Of a DNA stretch of 64,000 bases, positions 35,606 to 45,254 are shown piece by piece (the first letter of the stretch is position 1; every line of letters begins with the position of its first letter). The stretch covers positions 1 through 64,000 of the forward strand of contig JASJOS010000025.1 in NCBI GenBank assembly GCA_030068525.1. Reading direction: 5' to 3'. The stretch is from Xanthocytophaga flava (GTDB lineage: Bacteria > Bacteroidota > Bacteroidia > Cytophagales > 172606-1). A model generated the notes under the pieces. It was not told the origin of the DNA. It made no database searches and saw only the letters and a program-made list of their open reading frames with translations. The position numbers and the translations under genes were made by a program.

Positions 35606-36785
35606 CTGGGGTTCAGTTGACCAGGCATTTCTGACCATGGTCATGCTCTTGATAAATACTGTTAAACAGAACTGTCTGTTCCTGGTGCCAGCCTTTCTGT
35701 TGACGGGTCTGATAGTGGCCATCATCCACTCGGTGTTCTCCCAGTCGCAGATGAATGTGAACGGCGATTTCATGCTTCGCGGTGTACTGGTCTGGTGCGT
35801 GCTTTTCAATTACATTGAGATCATTGATCTGGTCACCGGCGGGATCGAAGGGTTTCGCAACCTGATCCCCCAACCCACATCGATTCTGGAGGACCTGAAC
35901 GAGTTTTCCAACATGGCCCTCTCAACGTCCAAAACCATCGACGATCCGAACATGCCGGCGCAGGACCGGCTGATGGCTTTTGCCAAGGGGCTGTTCGATT
36001 TCAACTTCGGCCTTCTCTACTTTGTCAATGCGGCCTTCGAGGAAGGGCTGACCATGCTCATCCGTATTGGCCTGGAGAAAATCAGGGCCATGCTGCTGGC
36101 CTTTCTGACGGTAGCCGGACCCTTGTCACTGACTTTGTCCCTGTTTCCCGGCATGGAAAAGGTGGCTTCCCACTGGTTTCGGGGATGGTTCTCGGTCCAC
36201 ATGTGGTCGGTCACGATTCGGATTCTGGATGCGATCATCCATAATTACAACCAGGCCGTCTTCACCCATATGTCCGACTCCTCGACGGTGATGATCGACT
36301 CGCTGGTGGTAAACATCGTTTGCATGCTCATGTACCTGATGGTGCCGACTCTGACGAGTTATTTTGTCGGGCAGGCGCTCACAAACGGGTTTCTGTCCAA
36401 GCTGGCCGGAACGGCGGCCACTGTGGTGGGTACGGCCATGGCGGCGGGCAAAGTCTTCGGTGGGGCAGCCAGTAGTAGAGCTGGATCTTCTATAGGTCAG
36501 AACGGATCATCCCTCACCAACCTGGGCAGTATCGGTTCGCCTTCCGGAGGTGGCGGTTCACCAGCGCTCAATCAAGCGGCCAGCCAGCCGCTTCTCGGTT
36601 CAGGGGGCAATCAGGGCTTACTTGGCGGCCCACCCATCTCGCCCTCACCGGTAGGAGGCGGTGGCGGCGGCCCCCTGCTCCTCTCGGGAGGCAACGCCTC
36701 GATTCCCGTCCGGCAGAAACCGCCTACTCCGCAACCACGGATCAATGCTAACAAGATTCCCTACACGGATTATGAGTCCATGTAG
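35598..36785 (+). CDS. traJ: TraJ-like transfer membrane protein (VirB6 analogue)
   Basis: The 395-residue product has about six to seven hydrophobic segments up to residue ~275 and then a Gly/Ser/Pro-rich low-complexity tail of ~120 residues (GGGGSPALNQ, GGGGGGPLLL types). Position after the VirB4 gene and hydrophobic layout fit TraJ. A strong GGAGG site sits 6 bp before the ATG at 35598, unusual in this window, and it overlaps the end of traG by 8 bp; translational coupling is likely. The tail is longer than I expect for TraJ. Confidence 0.78.
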   Translation: MNNWGSVDQAFLTMVMLLINTVKQNCLFLVPAFLLTGLIVAIIHSVFSQSQMNVNGDFMLRGVLVWCVLFNYIEIIDLVTGGIEGFRNLIPQPTSILEDLNEFSNMALSTSKTIDDPNMPAQDRLMAFAKGLFDFNFGLLYFVNAAFEEGLTMLIRIGLEKIRAMLLAFLTVAGPLSLTLSLFPGMEKVASHWFRGWFSVHMWSVTIRILDAIIHNYNQAVFTHMSDSSTVMIDSLVVNIVCMLMYLMVPTLTSYFVGQALTNGFLSKLAGTAATVVGTAMAAGKVFGGAASSRAGSSIGQNGSSLTNLGSIGSPSGGGGSPALNQAASQPLLGSGGNQGLLGGPPISPSPVGGGGGGPLLLSGGNASIPVRQKPPTPQPRINANKIPYTDYESM

Positions 36786-36857
36786 TCTGACAGGCTGGCA
36801 TTAACAATCCGCGTCTTTTAAACCCTTTCAATCCATTACACTAAATCCGCTATCAGA

Positions 36858-37460
36858 ATGCAAGCACCTGATTTCAACAAAACGCTCCGCACCACCCAGC
36901 GCATGGCCCAGTTGGCCATGCTCCTTTTGGTGGCCACAAACCTATTGTGGGTAACGGTCTATTTCTCCACCCGCTCCAAGGGAGAACAGAGGGTGTATGT
37001 GGTCTCCGACCATACCACTACCGCCGCCAGCCTGGTGACCAATTACAAGCCGACTGTGTACGAGGGGAAGAACCATGTCAAGAACTTTTTCACCCTGATG
37101 CACTCGCACGACGCGTCCAACTACGCGGAGCGGATCAATTCGGCCCTCCGGCTGATCGACAAGCAGATCGGTGCGCGGCTGTACAACAAAATGAAGCAGG
37201 GCGGGATTTTGGAGCACTACACCCGCTTCAACTCGCGCACCGAAGTCGAGATCGATTCGGTGCGGTTGGACATGAGCGTTGAGCCTTATAAGGGAGCGAT
37301 CTACACCCGTCAGAAGTACCTGTACGACAACCAGGTCGAGACCATCCCGATCGCGGCCGACTTTGAGATGATCCGAACCCATAGAAGTGAGGACAACCCG
37401 TTTGGCCTTCAGATTATTGGTTTCGATTACAAAGCCTACAACCCGCCTATAGATCGATAA
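36858..37460 (+). CDS. traK: TraK-like transfer protein (VirB8 analogue)
   Basis: The 200-residue protein has a short cytoplasmic N-terminus, one membrane segment (about 17-37: LAMLLLVATNLLWVTVYF) and a periplasmic domain that fits TraK/VirB8 in length and in a conserved VKNFFTLMHSHDASNYAERI segment. It is in the usual place after TraJ. Confidence 0.82.
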   Translation: MQAPDFNKTLRTTQRMAQLAMLLLVATNLLWVTVYFSTRSKGEQRVYVVSDHTTTAASLVTNYKPTVYEGKNHVKNFFTLMHSHDASNYAERINSALRLIDKQIGARLYNKMKQGGILEHYTRFNSRTEVEIDSVRLDMSVEPYKGAIYTRQKYLYDNQVETIPIAADFEMIRTHRSEDNPFGLQIIGFDYKAYNPPIDR

Positions 37461-37519
37461 GAAATCACATAACAAGCAAATACATCACAGGCAAAGCTAC
37501 TTTATACAAGACTAGGAAT

Positions 37520-38605
37520 ATGAAAAAAACGCTTATATCTGCATTGACTCTATCGCTGATTTGGTTTCACTCACCGAATCAACTATTGGCACAACGCAAG
37601 CCTGCAACTAGTATAGGGTCCATAGCAACTAAACCAGCTACTACTAAACCATCTACTGCCAATTCCGCTACTATCAAGTCTGCTACAACTCAAACTAAAC
37701 AGAATGTATACCATTCTGACGATTCAGTCCCTGCGGCTGCAGGTACTTACATTGTTGGCGCAGAGAAGGTTGATAAGGTTTTGGAGCCGGCACGTAATCA
37801 CAGCTATGATACAGTATATGTATCCACAGAAATGACAACCTACCTGATCTTCTCATCGGAGATTCGTCTTTTGGATCTGGGTTCGAAAAACTACGCCGGG
37901 CGCATCGAGCAGAACAAGCTGCTCTTAAAACCCGTCCGCACGGCAGTGCCGCCTTCGGCGATGATGATCGAGACCAATGACGGGCAGATTTATCTGCATT
38001 ACATCGCTTACAGCCGGCAGCCTAAACGAATCTTCTGGGATTACCGCGCCAGTGCGCCAGCCGCCACCACGCTATCCAATTCTGGCAGTGGTTTCAATGG
38101 CGAAAATCGGAATTATGGAAATAAGGCCGATCCCCCGGCAAAAGAGGTGTATTCCACAAAGCTGGCATATCTCAAAAAGCAAAAGCGAAGGAAGCTCTTC
38201 CACAAAAAGGAAAACAACATTGCCCTTCGCATCTCAGGCCTGGCAGTTGACAACACGGCCACATACATGCTCCTACAGATCGACAATCAGAGCTCGATTC
38301 CCTACAAGCTCGAATACGTATCGTTCACATATCAGGAGAAACGGAAAAGGAAACAACGCCGCAAAGTGGCATCAGAGGAAAACCAGGTGCTGCCCATGTT
38401 GGCCCAGACGACAGATATGATTGGGCCGCACTCGTCGAGCGAGATGGCCTACGCCTTTCCCCTATTTGCCAACACATTGAAAGGAAAGCTACAGATCATT
38501 GTCCGCGAAACCGACGGAAACCGGGTGGTTCGAGCCCGTGTGCCGGCCAAGGTACTGGCCAAAACCCTTTACATTCCCAATACAGCTATTTCCTATAAAA
38601 AATAA
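37520..38605 (+). CDS. traN: TraN-like transfer protein (DUF4138; VirB9 analogue)
   Basis: The 361-residue product has a signal peptide (MKKTLISALTLSLIWFHSPNQLLAQ), a Thr/Ala/Ser-rich linker, and then the TraN core (TTYLIFSSEIRLLDLGSKNY near residue 110, and IALRISGLAVDN... at about 235). It lies before the TraM-like gene, whereas in CTnDOT-type elements traM precedes traN, so the order is reversed. Confidence 0.8.
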   Translation: MKKTLISALTLSLIWFHSPNQLLAQRKPATSIGSIATKPATTKPSTANSATIKSATTQTKQNVYHSDDSVPAAAGTYIVGAEKVDKVLEPARNHSYDTVYVSTEMTTYLIFSSEIRLLDLGSKNYAGRIEQNKLLLKPVRTAVPPSAMMIETNDGQIYLHYIAYSRQPKRIFWDYRASAPAATTLSNSGSGFNGENRNYGNKADPPAKEVYSTKLAYLKKQKRRKLFHKKENNIALRISGLAVDNTATYMLLQIDNQSSIPYKLEYVSFTYQEKRKRKQRRKVASEENQVLPMLAQTTDMIGPHSSSEMAYAFPLFANTLKGKLQIIVRETDGNRVVRARVPAKVLAKTLYIPNTAISYKK

Positions 38606-38611
38606 CCAGCT

Positions 38612-40324
38612 ATGCAAACCAATATTGATATGAAAGATAATCCAAACGCAGACAATAATTCCGCATATACTAATTGGGAAAATAATAAAGACCCATCAGA
38701 ATTGGACGATGCCAGCACTGACAAGGCAGAGATTGACAAGGCAGAGATTGACAAGGCAGAGATTGACAAGGCAGAGATTGACAAGGCAGAGATTGACAAG
38801 GCACAGGCTGAGAATACATTTAGTTATGGGAACACATCGAAAACTGAGAATACATCAGGTAATGGGTATACATCCAAAAAGGTGGACGGATTACCCTTGA
38901 ATAATTCGTCCGCTCAACCCTCATCCAAGCAATCTTCATCTAAGCAAACCGGAACAAAAGCTGCTGGCAGCTCATTGCAAAACCGGCTCTCGGGGCAAGA
39001 GTCAGCCAACCGGTCCAGGTCACGCAGAAAGAAGCTGACTTTCTACGGTTTCTCAACGCTGGCTCTAAGCCTGATTGTATTCTACTTCTACACACAGATC
39101 AAGAATCTGGTAGCAGAAAGCCATACAGGCCTACGTACTCCAGCCAGGCCGGTACGTCTTGACAGCACTGCCCGCAAAATTGACTCCCCGGCAAAATCCT
39201 ATGAGAAGGAGGCCAAAAGCCGCTATCAGGACTCTTTGCAGAAGGCCATCGAAAAAGACGCCATGGGCCACATTGTCATGGACTGGTCGCGTTTGTATGA
39301 CGTGAACAGACTTCAAAGCGGAAATCTGTATGATCAGCGTACTGTAAATGATACAACGTCATCCAATAACCATACCCCCCAAACAACTGAAGATCAGTCT
39401 ACTGACTCACAACTTACCTTGGCACAGCTGCTTAAGCTGGAAAACACACTTTCCGACTCTACAGCCACAAGCGAAAACCAAAACAAAACAGACTTGACAA
39501 GGCCAGCGGCTCAGAAAGGGTTAAGTCACAGGAAGGCTTTTGGCCAGTCACAAACCACTAATAAGGTCAAAAAGGGATCGTCGGTACTAAATACATCGAA
39601 TACTGTTACTAGGGCTAATACTTCCAGAGCGAATCAAAGCCGGTTAACGGCAGAAAACTCCCTATTCAATGTCATCCGTAGTCCAAACAGTGACCTTATG
39701 TACAATGGTAATTCAGCCAATGGCAATCGGGGGAGTAATCGGGAATCCTACCAAACAGAGCCCAAGGAAGAAGAAACGAAGGAAGAAGAAACGAATAAAG
39801 CGGAGACGAAAATAGCGGAGATGGTCATTGTTCGCGCGGTCGTTCATGGAAACCACAAGGTAAAGTCCGGTTCCAAGGTGGCATTCCGACTTTTGGAGCC
39901 GGTAACGTTCCAAGGCGGCCGCTTTGAGAAAAACACGATCCTGATCGGCATTGCCACCTTCCGAAACGGTCGGGTGAATTTCTCCGATTTCCGATCCAAA
40001 TCCCTTTCGGCGGTTTCCGCTTCCCAGGGCCCGGTGGCCTCTACCCCGCTTCCAATGGTTTGCTATGACACGGACATGGTGGCCGGCATTGCCCTTTCCG
40101 ACCAGTCGCCCGTGGAGACCCAGACCCGGCAAGCGGGTACAAGCGCCCTCTCGGACGCGGCCAATGACGTAAGTTACTCGATCCCTTACGGATCGCTGGC
40201 CCGGGCCGCTTCGAGTCTGACCCGGGGAGTGGCCAATGGCAAAAGGCAGGCAAGGGAACAGTTCATCGACCTGGCTGACAACTACCCGGTCCTGCTCGAA
40301 CTTCTACCTCCCGGACAGAAATAG
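38612..40324 (+). CDS. traM: TraM-like transfer protein (VirB10 analogue)
   Basis: The 570-residue product has a long cytoplasmic N-terminus, with a five-times repeated AEIDK motif at about residues 37-62, one membrane segment (KKLTFYGFSTLALSLIVFYFY at about 140-160), a Pro/Ser/Asn-rich linker and a C-terminal beta-barrel-type domain (VIVRAVVHGNHKVKSGSKVA, EPVTFQGGRFEKNTILIG). This matches TraM, the scaffold that spans the envelope. The AEIDK repeats come from a 15-bp DNA repeat (38720-38794). Confidence 0.82.
   Translation: MQTNIDMKDNPNADNNSAYTNWENNKDPSELDDASTDKAEIDKAEIDKAEIDKAEIDKAEIDKAQAENTFSYGNTSKTENTSGNGYTSKKVDGLPLNNSSAQPSSKQSSSKQTGTKAAGSSLQNRLSGQESANRSRSRRKKLTFYGFSTLALSLIVFYFYTQIKNLVAESHTGLRTPARPVRLDSTARKIDSPAKSYEKEAKSRYQDSLQKAIEKDAMGHIVMDWSRLYDVNRLQSGNLYDQRTVNDTTSSNNHTPQTTEDQSTDSQLTLAQLLKLENTLSDSTATSENQNKTDLTRPAAQKGLSHRKAFGQSQTTNKVKKGSSVLNTSNTVTRANTSRANQSRLTAENSLFNVIRSPNSDLMYNGNSANGNRGSNRESYQTEPKEEETKEEETNKAETKIAEMVIVRAVVHGNHKVKSGSKVAFRLLEPVTFQGGRFEKNTILIGIATFRNGRVNFSDFRSKSLSAVSASQGPVASTPLPMVCYDTDMVAGIALSDQSPVETQTRQAGTSALSDAANDVSYSIPYGSLARAASSLTRGVANGKRQAREQFIDLADNYPVLLELLPPGQK
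38720..38808. repeat. 15-bp in-frame tandem repeat in traM
   Basis: GACAAGGCAGAGATT is repeated five times from 38720 and is followed by a sixth, altered copy (GACAAGGCACAGGCT). It encodes DKAEI and keeps frame when copy number changes, so slippage would change only linker length. Confidence 0.9.
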
Positions 40325-40379
40325 ATTCCATCCCTAACAATGCAATCAACAACCTATGCAATTCCAACCTGATAAGGCC

Positions 40380-41573
40380 ATGAAAAAACTCCTTGTTTCC
40401 GCCCTGCTTCTGGCAGCACTGTTATTTCCCGTTTCCCAATCCCAGGCAACCGGAATTCCGGTGACCGATATTCCCCGGCTGATATTCGAATACATCAAGA
40501 CCAACGTGCTGATGGAAAAAGACAAGGATGTACAAAAACTGAAACTTCAAAAGTTGTTGGAAACCCTGCAGGAGGTCAAGAAAATCCGGGCTCGTCAGAC
40601 CGAGCAGCTGGATATCGATGTGGATCTGGATAAGGAACTGTGGAAAGTGGGTGAGTTCAACAGCCTGAAACTCTCGGACATGGATGCAATCGCCCAGAAA
40701 GTCCTTCTTCTGACCAATGCCCTGTATGCCAAAGAGCTGCCTACCCTTACTGAGTATCATTTGTTAAAACAGGCAATGCCGGGTCTGCAGACTTCCAATC
40801 AACTGTATGCCTGGCTGCAAGGGGGAACATCCGCCTATGCCGCTTTGCAAGGAACCGCCCCTTCCAGCTACCGGGACCATCTGGCAGTGATTTCCGACCA
40901 AAGGGTCAAACAGTACGCTTTGGAGGCAGACGCTTCCCAACGCATGATCCATACGGCCATGACCTACCAGCAACTTTCGGGTGAACTGACTGAACAGGCC
41001 ATGGACTTATCTGACAAGGTCAACCGGGACGGTACATGGTCGATGTTCGGCATCGGCGATATATTCTCGGATCTGGCTGATGATATACAGTCAATACCAG
41101 GTCTGAATGATCTGATCGAAAAAGCGGAAAGTAAGTTCGAGAGTCAGACAAGCGAAAAAACCAAGGAAATCAAAAAAGAGCTGGGTATCAAGGACGGCTC
41201 GGTCTGGGACAAGCTGTTTGACAAATCTAAGGATATTTCCGAAAAGCTCCAGGGTATGATTAAGTCCAAAGTCGAATCGATGGACATCGTTTCCTCGATC
41301 ACATCCCTGTTTTCAGGTCTGGTGGATTCAGTAAGTCCGGTGCCGGAGTATTCGACCCGGATTGAAAAACAGGGTATGCGCATGAGCACCGGCGAGCGGA
41401 TTCAGGCGCAGGGGGCTGCGCTGGACAATCTGGAAAAATCCTTTGAGCTCCAGCTGCAGGCCGACCAGCTTCTCATACAGGCCAGTGAAAAGAGCGAGGC
41501 TACCCAAAGGCTTGATGCCGCCTACCAGAATGCACTGATCCGCAAAACCCTCACCCAAATCCCGGTCGAATAA
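40380..41573 (+). CDS. Putative VirB5-like transfer protein, long paralogue
   Basis: The ~397-residue product has a signal peptide (MKKLLVSALLLAALLFPVSQSQA) and a helical mature part. Its first ~200 residues (IPVTDIPRLIFEYIK..., QAMPGLQTSNQLYAWLQGGTSAY) and last ~70 residues (MSTGERIQAQ...) resemble those of the next protein. Between them, a ~110-residue insert (WSMFGIGDIFSDLADDIQSI to SPVPEYSTRIEKQGMR) is not in the paralogue. The position after the VirB10 analogue suggests a secreted component such as the TraI/VirB5-type subunit at the pilus tip; this is inference. Confidence 0.65.
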   Translation: MKKLLVSALLLAALLFPVSQSQATGIPVTDIPRLIFEYIKTNVLMEKDKDVQKLKLQKLLETLQEVKKIRARQTEQLDIDVDLDKELWKVGEFNSLKLSDMDAIAQKVLLLTNALYAKELPTLTEYHLLKQAMPGLQTSNQLYAWLQGGTSAYAALQGTAPSSYRDHLAVISDQRVKQYALEADASQRMIHTAMTYQQLSGELTEQAMDLSDKVNRDGTWSMFGIGDIFSDLADDIQSIPGLNDLIEKAESKFESQTSEKTKEIKKELGIKDGSVWDKLFDKSKDISEKLQGMIKSKVESMDIVSSITSLFSGLVDSVSPVPEYSTRIEKQGMRMSTGERIQAQGAALDNLEKSFELQLQADQLLIQASEKSEATQRLDAAYQNALIRKTLTQIPVE

Positions 41574-41687
41574 ATATTCCTGTCTCGTAATCCGCATCGA
41601 GTTGAGCGAGTCCCAGTGGGGTTCAAAAGTTGAATGACTCAGATGCTGCACCAGACAAATCACGCTAAAAAGTTAAACAACCTGAAT

Positions 41688-42572
41688 ATGAATTACTTAA
41701 AAACAAACTATTTCAGACAACCATGCCTGAAAAACCTGTTACTGTCGGCTCTTTTGTTAACGGGAATGTATCTCGGTGTCTGCTTTCCCGCCCATGCCCA
41801 GATTCCCGTGGTTGATGGCCTATCAAACAAACAACTCATCAAGGAGCTACTCAAATGGGTGCAGGATTACATGAAGCAAAACCAGCAGGATAAACGCCTA
41901 GCCAAGATTCTGGGAGAAAATACCGCAGCGGGAGAGAAACTCAAAAAGCTATTGGACCTCAAGCAGCAGATTGAAAAAGAGCTGTATCTGGCCAAGGATT
42001 TTCGCAAACTCAGAATCAGTGACCTGTCCAAAATCAAATCCGAGGTCTACGGCCTTCCCGCCTCGGACCGGTATGTGACCGAAGTGCCCTATGTGAGAGA
42101 GTTTGTTACCATGACTGGCAAGACTGCTTCGGTTGAAAACAGCCAAAAGGCCTATGACTACCTTTTTGATGGAACCAGCGCCTACCAGCCGGAAAATTCA
42201 GGCTCGCTGACGGGCTACGTAGAGAATAGTAAACAGGCAAAAGCCAAGCAATATGCCCTTGCCATAGCCGCCCAAAAACGCAAGATATCGGTGGCCATGT
42301 CCTATCAGCGGCTTTCGAATCAATACACTACACTGGCCGAGGATCTATCCAAGCAGATCACGCGTGATGGCGAGCAGAAAATGTCCACGGGTGAGCGCAT
42401 CCAGGCTCAGAAACTGGCAAACGACTATATGCTCAAATCGGTCGAGATGAAAAAGAAGGCCGACCAGCTTTTAAGGGAGGCTAGTGAAAAATCAAAGGTT
42501 GTACAACAGGTGGATCACTCCTATCAGGCTGCACGAATGCGAAAGCAACTCTCGCAGACCCAAGTGGAGTAA
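41688..42572 (+). CDS. Putative VirB5-like transfer protein, short paralogue
   Basis: The ~294-residue product has a signal peptide (about residues 1-35, ending PAHAQIP), and shares blocks with the previous protein: IPVVDGLSNKQLIKELLKWV versus IPVTDIPRLIFEYIK; YLFDGTSAYQ versus WLQGGTSAYA; and the tail MSTGERIQAQKLANDYMLK versus MSTGERIQAQGAALDNLEK. The middle insert is absent. The pair is probably a tandem duplication. It ends the transfer operon; a 17-bp gap precedes a lipoprotein frame. Confidence 0.65.
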   Translation: MNYLKTNYFRQPCLKNLLLSALLLTGMYLGVCFPAHAQIPVVDGLSNKQLIKELLKWVQDYMKQNQQDKRLAKILGENTAAGEKLKKLLDLKQQIEKELYLAKDFRKLRISDLSKIKSEVYGLPASDRYVTEVPYVREFVTMTGKTASVENSQKAYDYLFDGTSAYQPENSGSLTGYVENSKQAKAKQYALAIAAQKRKISVAMSYQRLSNQYTTLAEDLSKQITRDGEQKMSTGERIQAQKLANDYMLKSVEMKKKADQLLREASEKSKVVQQVDHSYQAARMRKQLSQTQVE

Positions 42573-42639
42573 TTAACCCCAACACTCATTGAGCAGGCCA
42601 ATATCCTTGTTTTACATCCTTACTCCTAATCTCCCTCTT

Positions 42640-43152
42640 ATGAAACGTATTCTCTTCTATACTTTAACTGTACTGTTTATCACATGGATAAACGGGTGTA
42701 AATCTTCTGATCCGAAACCGTCAGATACAATGATGCTGAAGATGAGTATTGACGGCACAGAGTGGGAAGCGAAAAACTTTCTGGTCGAGATTCAGCCTGG
42801 TTCCGATCTTGAAGACGGACACTTATGGATTGATGCGTACGACAATGCATCTACCAACCCTTCCAAACATTTGAGTCTGTATGTTTATGATTACAGAAGA
42901 ACGGGAACCTCAACAGTGGACAGGAGCAAAAATAGTCGGCAGGAAAACGGGTCAATCTCACTAGTGGATATTTCCAGGGGAACTTCAGTAGACTATAATG
43001 GACCGATTACCTATACCCTCACCAAAGTGGAAGGTTCAAACTATGAAGGGACTTTTTCCGGTATGCTCTGCGCCTACTCGTGTCTGACAACCGTGCAACC
43101 CATTGAGGTGCAGGGCAGTTTTCAAGTGCACATTGGTATTCAGACTCAATAA
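42640..43152 (+). CDS. Lipoprotein of unknown function
   Basis: The 170-residue product begins MKRILFYTLTVLFITWINGC, a signal peptide with a lipobox (INGC at 17-20), so the ATG at 42640 is used. The mature part has a SIDGTEWEAKNFLVEIQ start that resembles small Bacteroidota lipoproteins of unknown role. It is 67 bp past the last transfer gene, in the same direction, and may be an entry-exclusion-type surface protein, though nothing in the sequence proves this. Confidence 0.6.
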   Translation: MKRILFYTLTVLFITWINGCKSSDPKPSDTMMLKMSIDGTEWEAKNFLVEIQPGSDLEDGHLWIDAYDNASTNPSKHLSLYVYDYRRTGTSTVDRSKNSRQENGSISLVDISRGTSVDYNGPITYTLTKVEGSNYEGTFSGMLCAYSCLTTVQPIEVQGSFQVHIGIQTQ

Positions 43153-43281
43153 ATCCATTTCGGTAATTGAAGACGAATTTCATGGATGTATGAAATAAGC
43201 CATTGGAGAAAATAAGGGGATCATTTGATAACAGTTCAGAACCATTGCTTGAATTCCAATGGAATCACCGCTAACCAGAAC

Positions 43282-43497
43282 CTAACTGTTCTCTTCCAAC
43301 AAAGCGTGTAACTGCTCGGTTGTCAAACCGAGCAGTTTTTCCAGTTGCATTTTGTAAAGCCTGCCCATTTTACTTACCCCATTTTCCCACTCGGTTACCG
43401 TCACATAACCCCGCTTGCCAACTCCGAGTAGGCTGGCTAGCTGGGATTGTGTCAGATTGTGATTAAGCCGCCATAGCTTGAGCTGTTGGCCATCCAT
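43282..43497 (-). CDS. Small XRE-type helix-turn-helix regulator
   Basis: The 71-residue product has an HTH pattern LKLWRLNHNLTQSQLASLLGVGKRGYVTVTEWENG as in Cro/C1 repressors. I place the start at 43497 (MDGQQLKLW), since the upstream extension overlaps the neighbouring gene. It and the next gene upstream form a probable unit. Confidence 0.7.
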   Translation of the reverse strand: MDGQQLKLWRLNHNLTQSQLASLLGVGKRGYVTVTEWENGVSKMGRLYKMQLEKLLGLTTEQLHALLEENS

Positions 43498-43546
43498 ACA
43501 TGAAAACAGGCATTTTAATTTAGTAGTGAATCGATTAGGCACTAAA

Positions 43547-44209
43547 TTAAAAGATTTTTTCCCGATTTTCATATTCAAACACACTTACCCATCCACTGAT
43601 CAGAAGATGATTGGTGTAATGGCTTGCTTTGGCATATAACAACTCAGATGAAGGGAAAGATTCATAAGCAGTATTATAGTTGGAATAGCAGCTATTTTCT
43701 CCTTGATACAAAAAAAACTTCTTGCTAATCCCGCAGTATCGAATCTGACTAGCGGGTACATCAAGCCAATTCTCTCCTAATGCCTGGCAACAAATTGTCG
43801 AATGACTGATTCCAATGCGGATCAGACCTGGCTGCACACACACACTCAACTGCTGATTATCGATAGCTGCATCAGACCGACAAGTTGCCCAGTATCCTTC
43901 AATATGTCCATTCGTATATAATACCGGTTGTCGATAACGGGCATTGTAGCCCTTGAGAATTATTCGGTCACCAGGTTGAATGAATTTGTCAAAAGACCTG
44001 ATCGGGCTTATTGCTCCGCAATTGCCATAATCGGCAAACAAATGATAGGTATGCAGGGCTTTTTCATAAAGCCTAGTGCTTATGTCTGATATGTTTTCCA
44101 GGTCATTTTCGGTAATGCCTAAACAACGGGCATAAGATGGGTTTTGCTTACTGAGCAAAGAATAGCTAATCAAGGGCCTGGTCAGGCCCTCGGGAAGGAT
44201 AGGGTTCAT
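43547..44209 (-). CDS. Protein of unknown function beside the XRE regulator
   Basis: The 220-residue product has no signal peptide, several Cys, and no domain I know; IISPIRSFDKF-type and YWATCRSD segments are notable only as conserved-looking blocks. Its stop lies 50 bp before the XRE start, so the two are probably co-transcribed. A phage-defence or toxin role would fit the pairing with an XRE regulator but is only a guess. Confidence 0.5.
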   Translation of the reverse strand: MNPILPEGLTRPLISYSLLSKQNPSYARCLGITENDLENISDISTRLYEKALHTYHLFADYGNCGAISPIRSFDKFIQPGDRIILKGYNARYRQPVLYTNGHIEGYWATCRSDAAIDNQQLSVCVQPGLIRIGISHSTICCQALGENWLDVPASQIRYCGISKKFFLYQGENSCYSNYNTAYESFPSSELLYAKASHYTNHLLISGWVSVFEYENREKIF

Positions 44210-44883
44210 AAAAGTCAGCTTTTGGCAGGTGATTAAAAAGGTAGGATTAAAAACATCAGCTTACTCAGGCAAACCGAATAGAATCTTGTCAGGTCGGGCT
44301 CCAGAAGACGAGACGGTTTCTCCAATAGGAGTACTAAGTTGGAGTTTGCGCAGGAAAAACTCACTTGCGGCTGAATGGCAAAAGCAATATCTTTGCTCTT
44401 GACCAAAGGTATACTGTTACTAAGCATGATGGTAGATTTTTTGGTTACCGAAGGGAGGTAGTTCGTAGCTACTTCCCTTCTTTTAATAGTTACAATGTAC
44501 GAAACCGTACATTTAAAATCAAGCTTCTACTTTCTAAAATTTGCCTGAATACGCAGCTTTTCCCAATAATTCATCTCCTACTAGCTAACTAAACAAGAAT
44601 AGGCAGTAAGGTCAACGCATAGTTATCAGTTATTAAAGGCTCACATGGGCTTACTAGATTTGCAAGTGAATAATAAAGTAAATAACCCGATGATTTGTTT
44701 CTAAAACCCAAGTTATAGCAGAATAAACAAACCTGACATCTGATCATTTTTTTACATTTGGTCATTTTTTGTAGCTTATTCAAACTATTTTAAAGACTAG
44801 CTAAATGAATTCGTATTTGTATTTATAGAAATCACTTATAATCATTAATTTATACATTTGAGAAACAATCAACAAAAACTCAT
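44210..44883. other. Intergenic stretch with a stem-loop and a -7-type box
   Basis: GAAGGGAGGTAG...CTACTTCCCTTC with following T-rich sequence (44451-44490) is a stem-loop that could end plus-strand transcription, though no gene precedes it. TACATTTG at 44853-44860 matches the TAnnTTTG box and lies 24 bp before the small lipoprotein gene at 44884; the -33 part is not clear. I see no gene in the rest. Confidence 0.45.
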
Positions 44884-45078
44884 ATGCATATGAAAAAAAT
44901 ACTGTTAATCTGCATCCTGGCATATGTATTTACCTCTTGCGGTCCAGGTAGCGAAAGCTCTACCAATACAGACAGTACGGCTACAAGCATCACTCCACCG
45001 CCTACCGCTGACTCAACCAGTACTATGGCACCAATGATGGGTGATACTTCGAAAACTGACGCAGACAGTACCAACTAG
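44884..45078 (+). CDS. Small Ser/Thr-rich lipoprotein
   Basis: The 64-residue product has a signal peptide ending FTSC (lipobox, Cys about residue 19) and a Ser/Thr/Asp-rich tail (SESSTNTDSTATSI). Such small lipoproteins are common in Bacteroidota and their role is unknown. A -7-type box lies just upstream and a strong terminator just downstream, so it is probably transcribed by itself. Confidence 0.65.
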   Translation: MHMKKILLICILAYVFTSCGPGSESSTNTDSTATSITPPPTADSTSTMAPMMGDTSKTDADSTN

Positions 45079-45119
45079 GTCGTACGGTCGTCAGAAGCGT
45101 ATTGGAACGCCATCAAACA

Positions 45120-45158
45120 AAAAAGAGTGATCCGGCAAGTTGCCGGATCACTCTTTTT
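45120..45158. terminator. Bidirectional terminator
   Basis: A perfect 19-bp inverted repeat (45120-45138 and 45140-45158) around one G, with A/T runs at both ends: AAAAAGAGTGATCCGGCAA and its complement. It stands between the lipoprotein gene (plus) and the converging decayed dehydrogenase gene (minus) and could stop both. Confidence 0.9.
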
Positions 45159-45254
45159 ACTAACTAATTGTACCATGGACTCTAACAGGCAGTTAGTATT
45201 CCTTCCTACCTGTAACCACCAACCTGTAACCGCTTTCCTGTAACTGTACGTTCA

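Noticed and set aside
36942..37475. Minus-strand frame opposite the TraK-like gene
   Set aside because: It mirrors the third-position pattern of the TraK-like gene and has no start or neighbour support.
45120..45158. Palindrome after the small lipoprotein considered as a regulatory site
   Set aside because: A/T runs on both sides and converging genes make a bidirectional terminator the simpler explanation.
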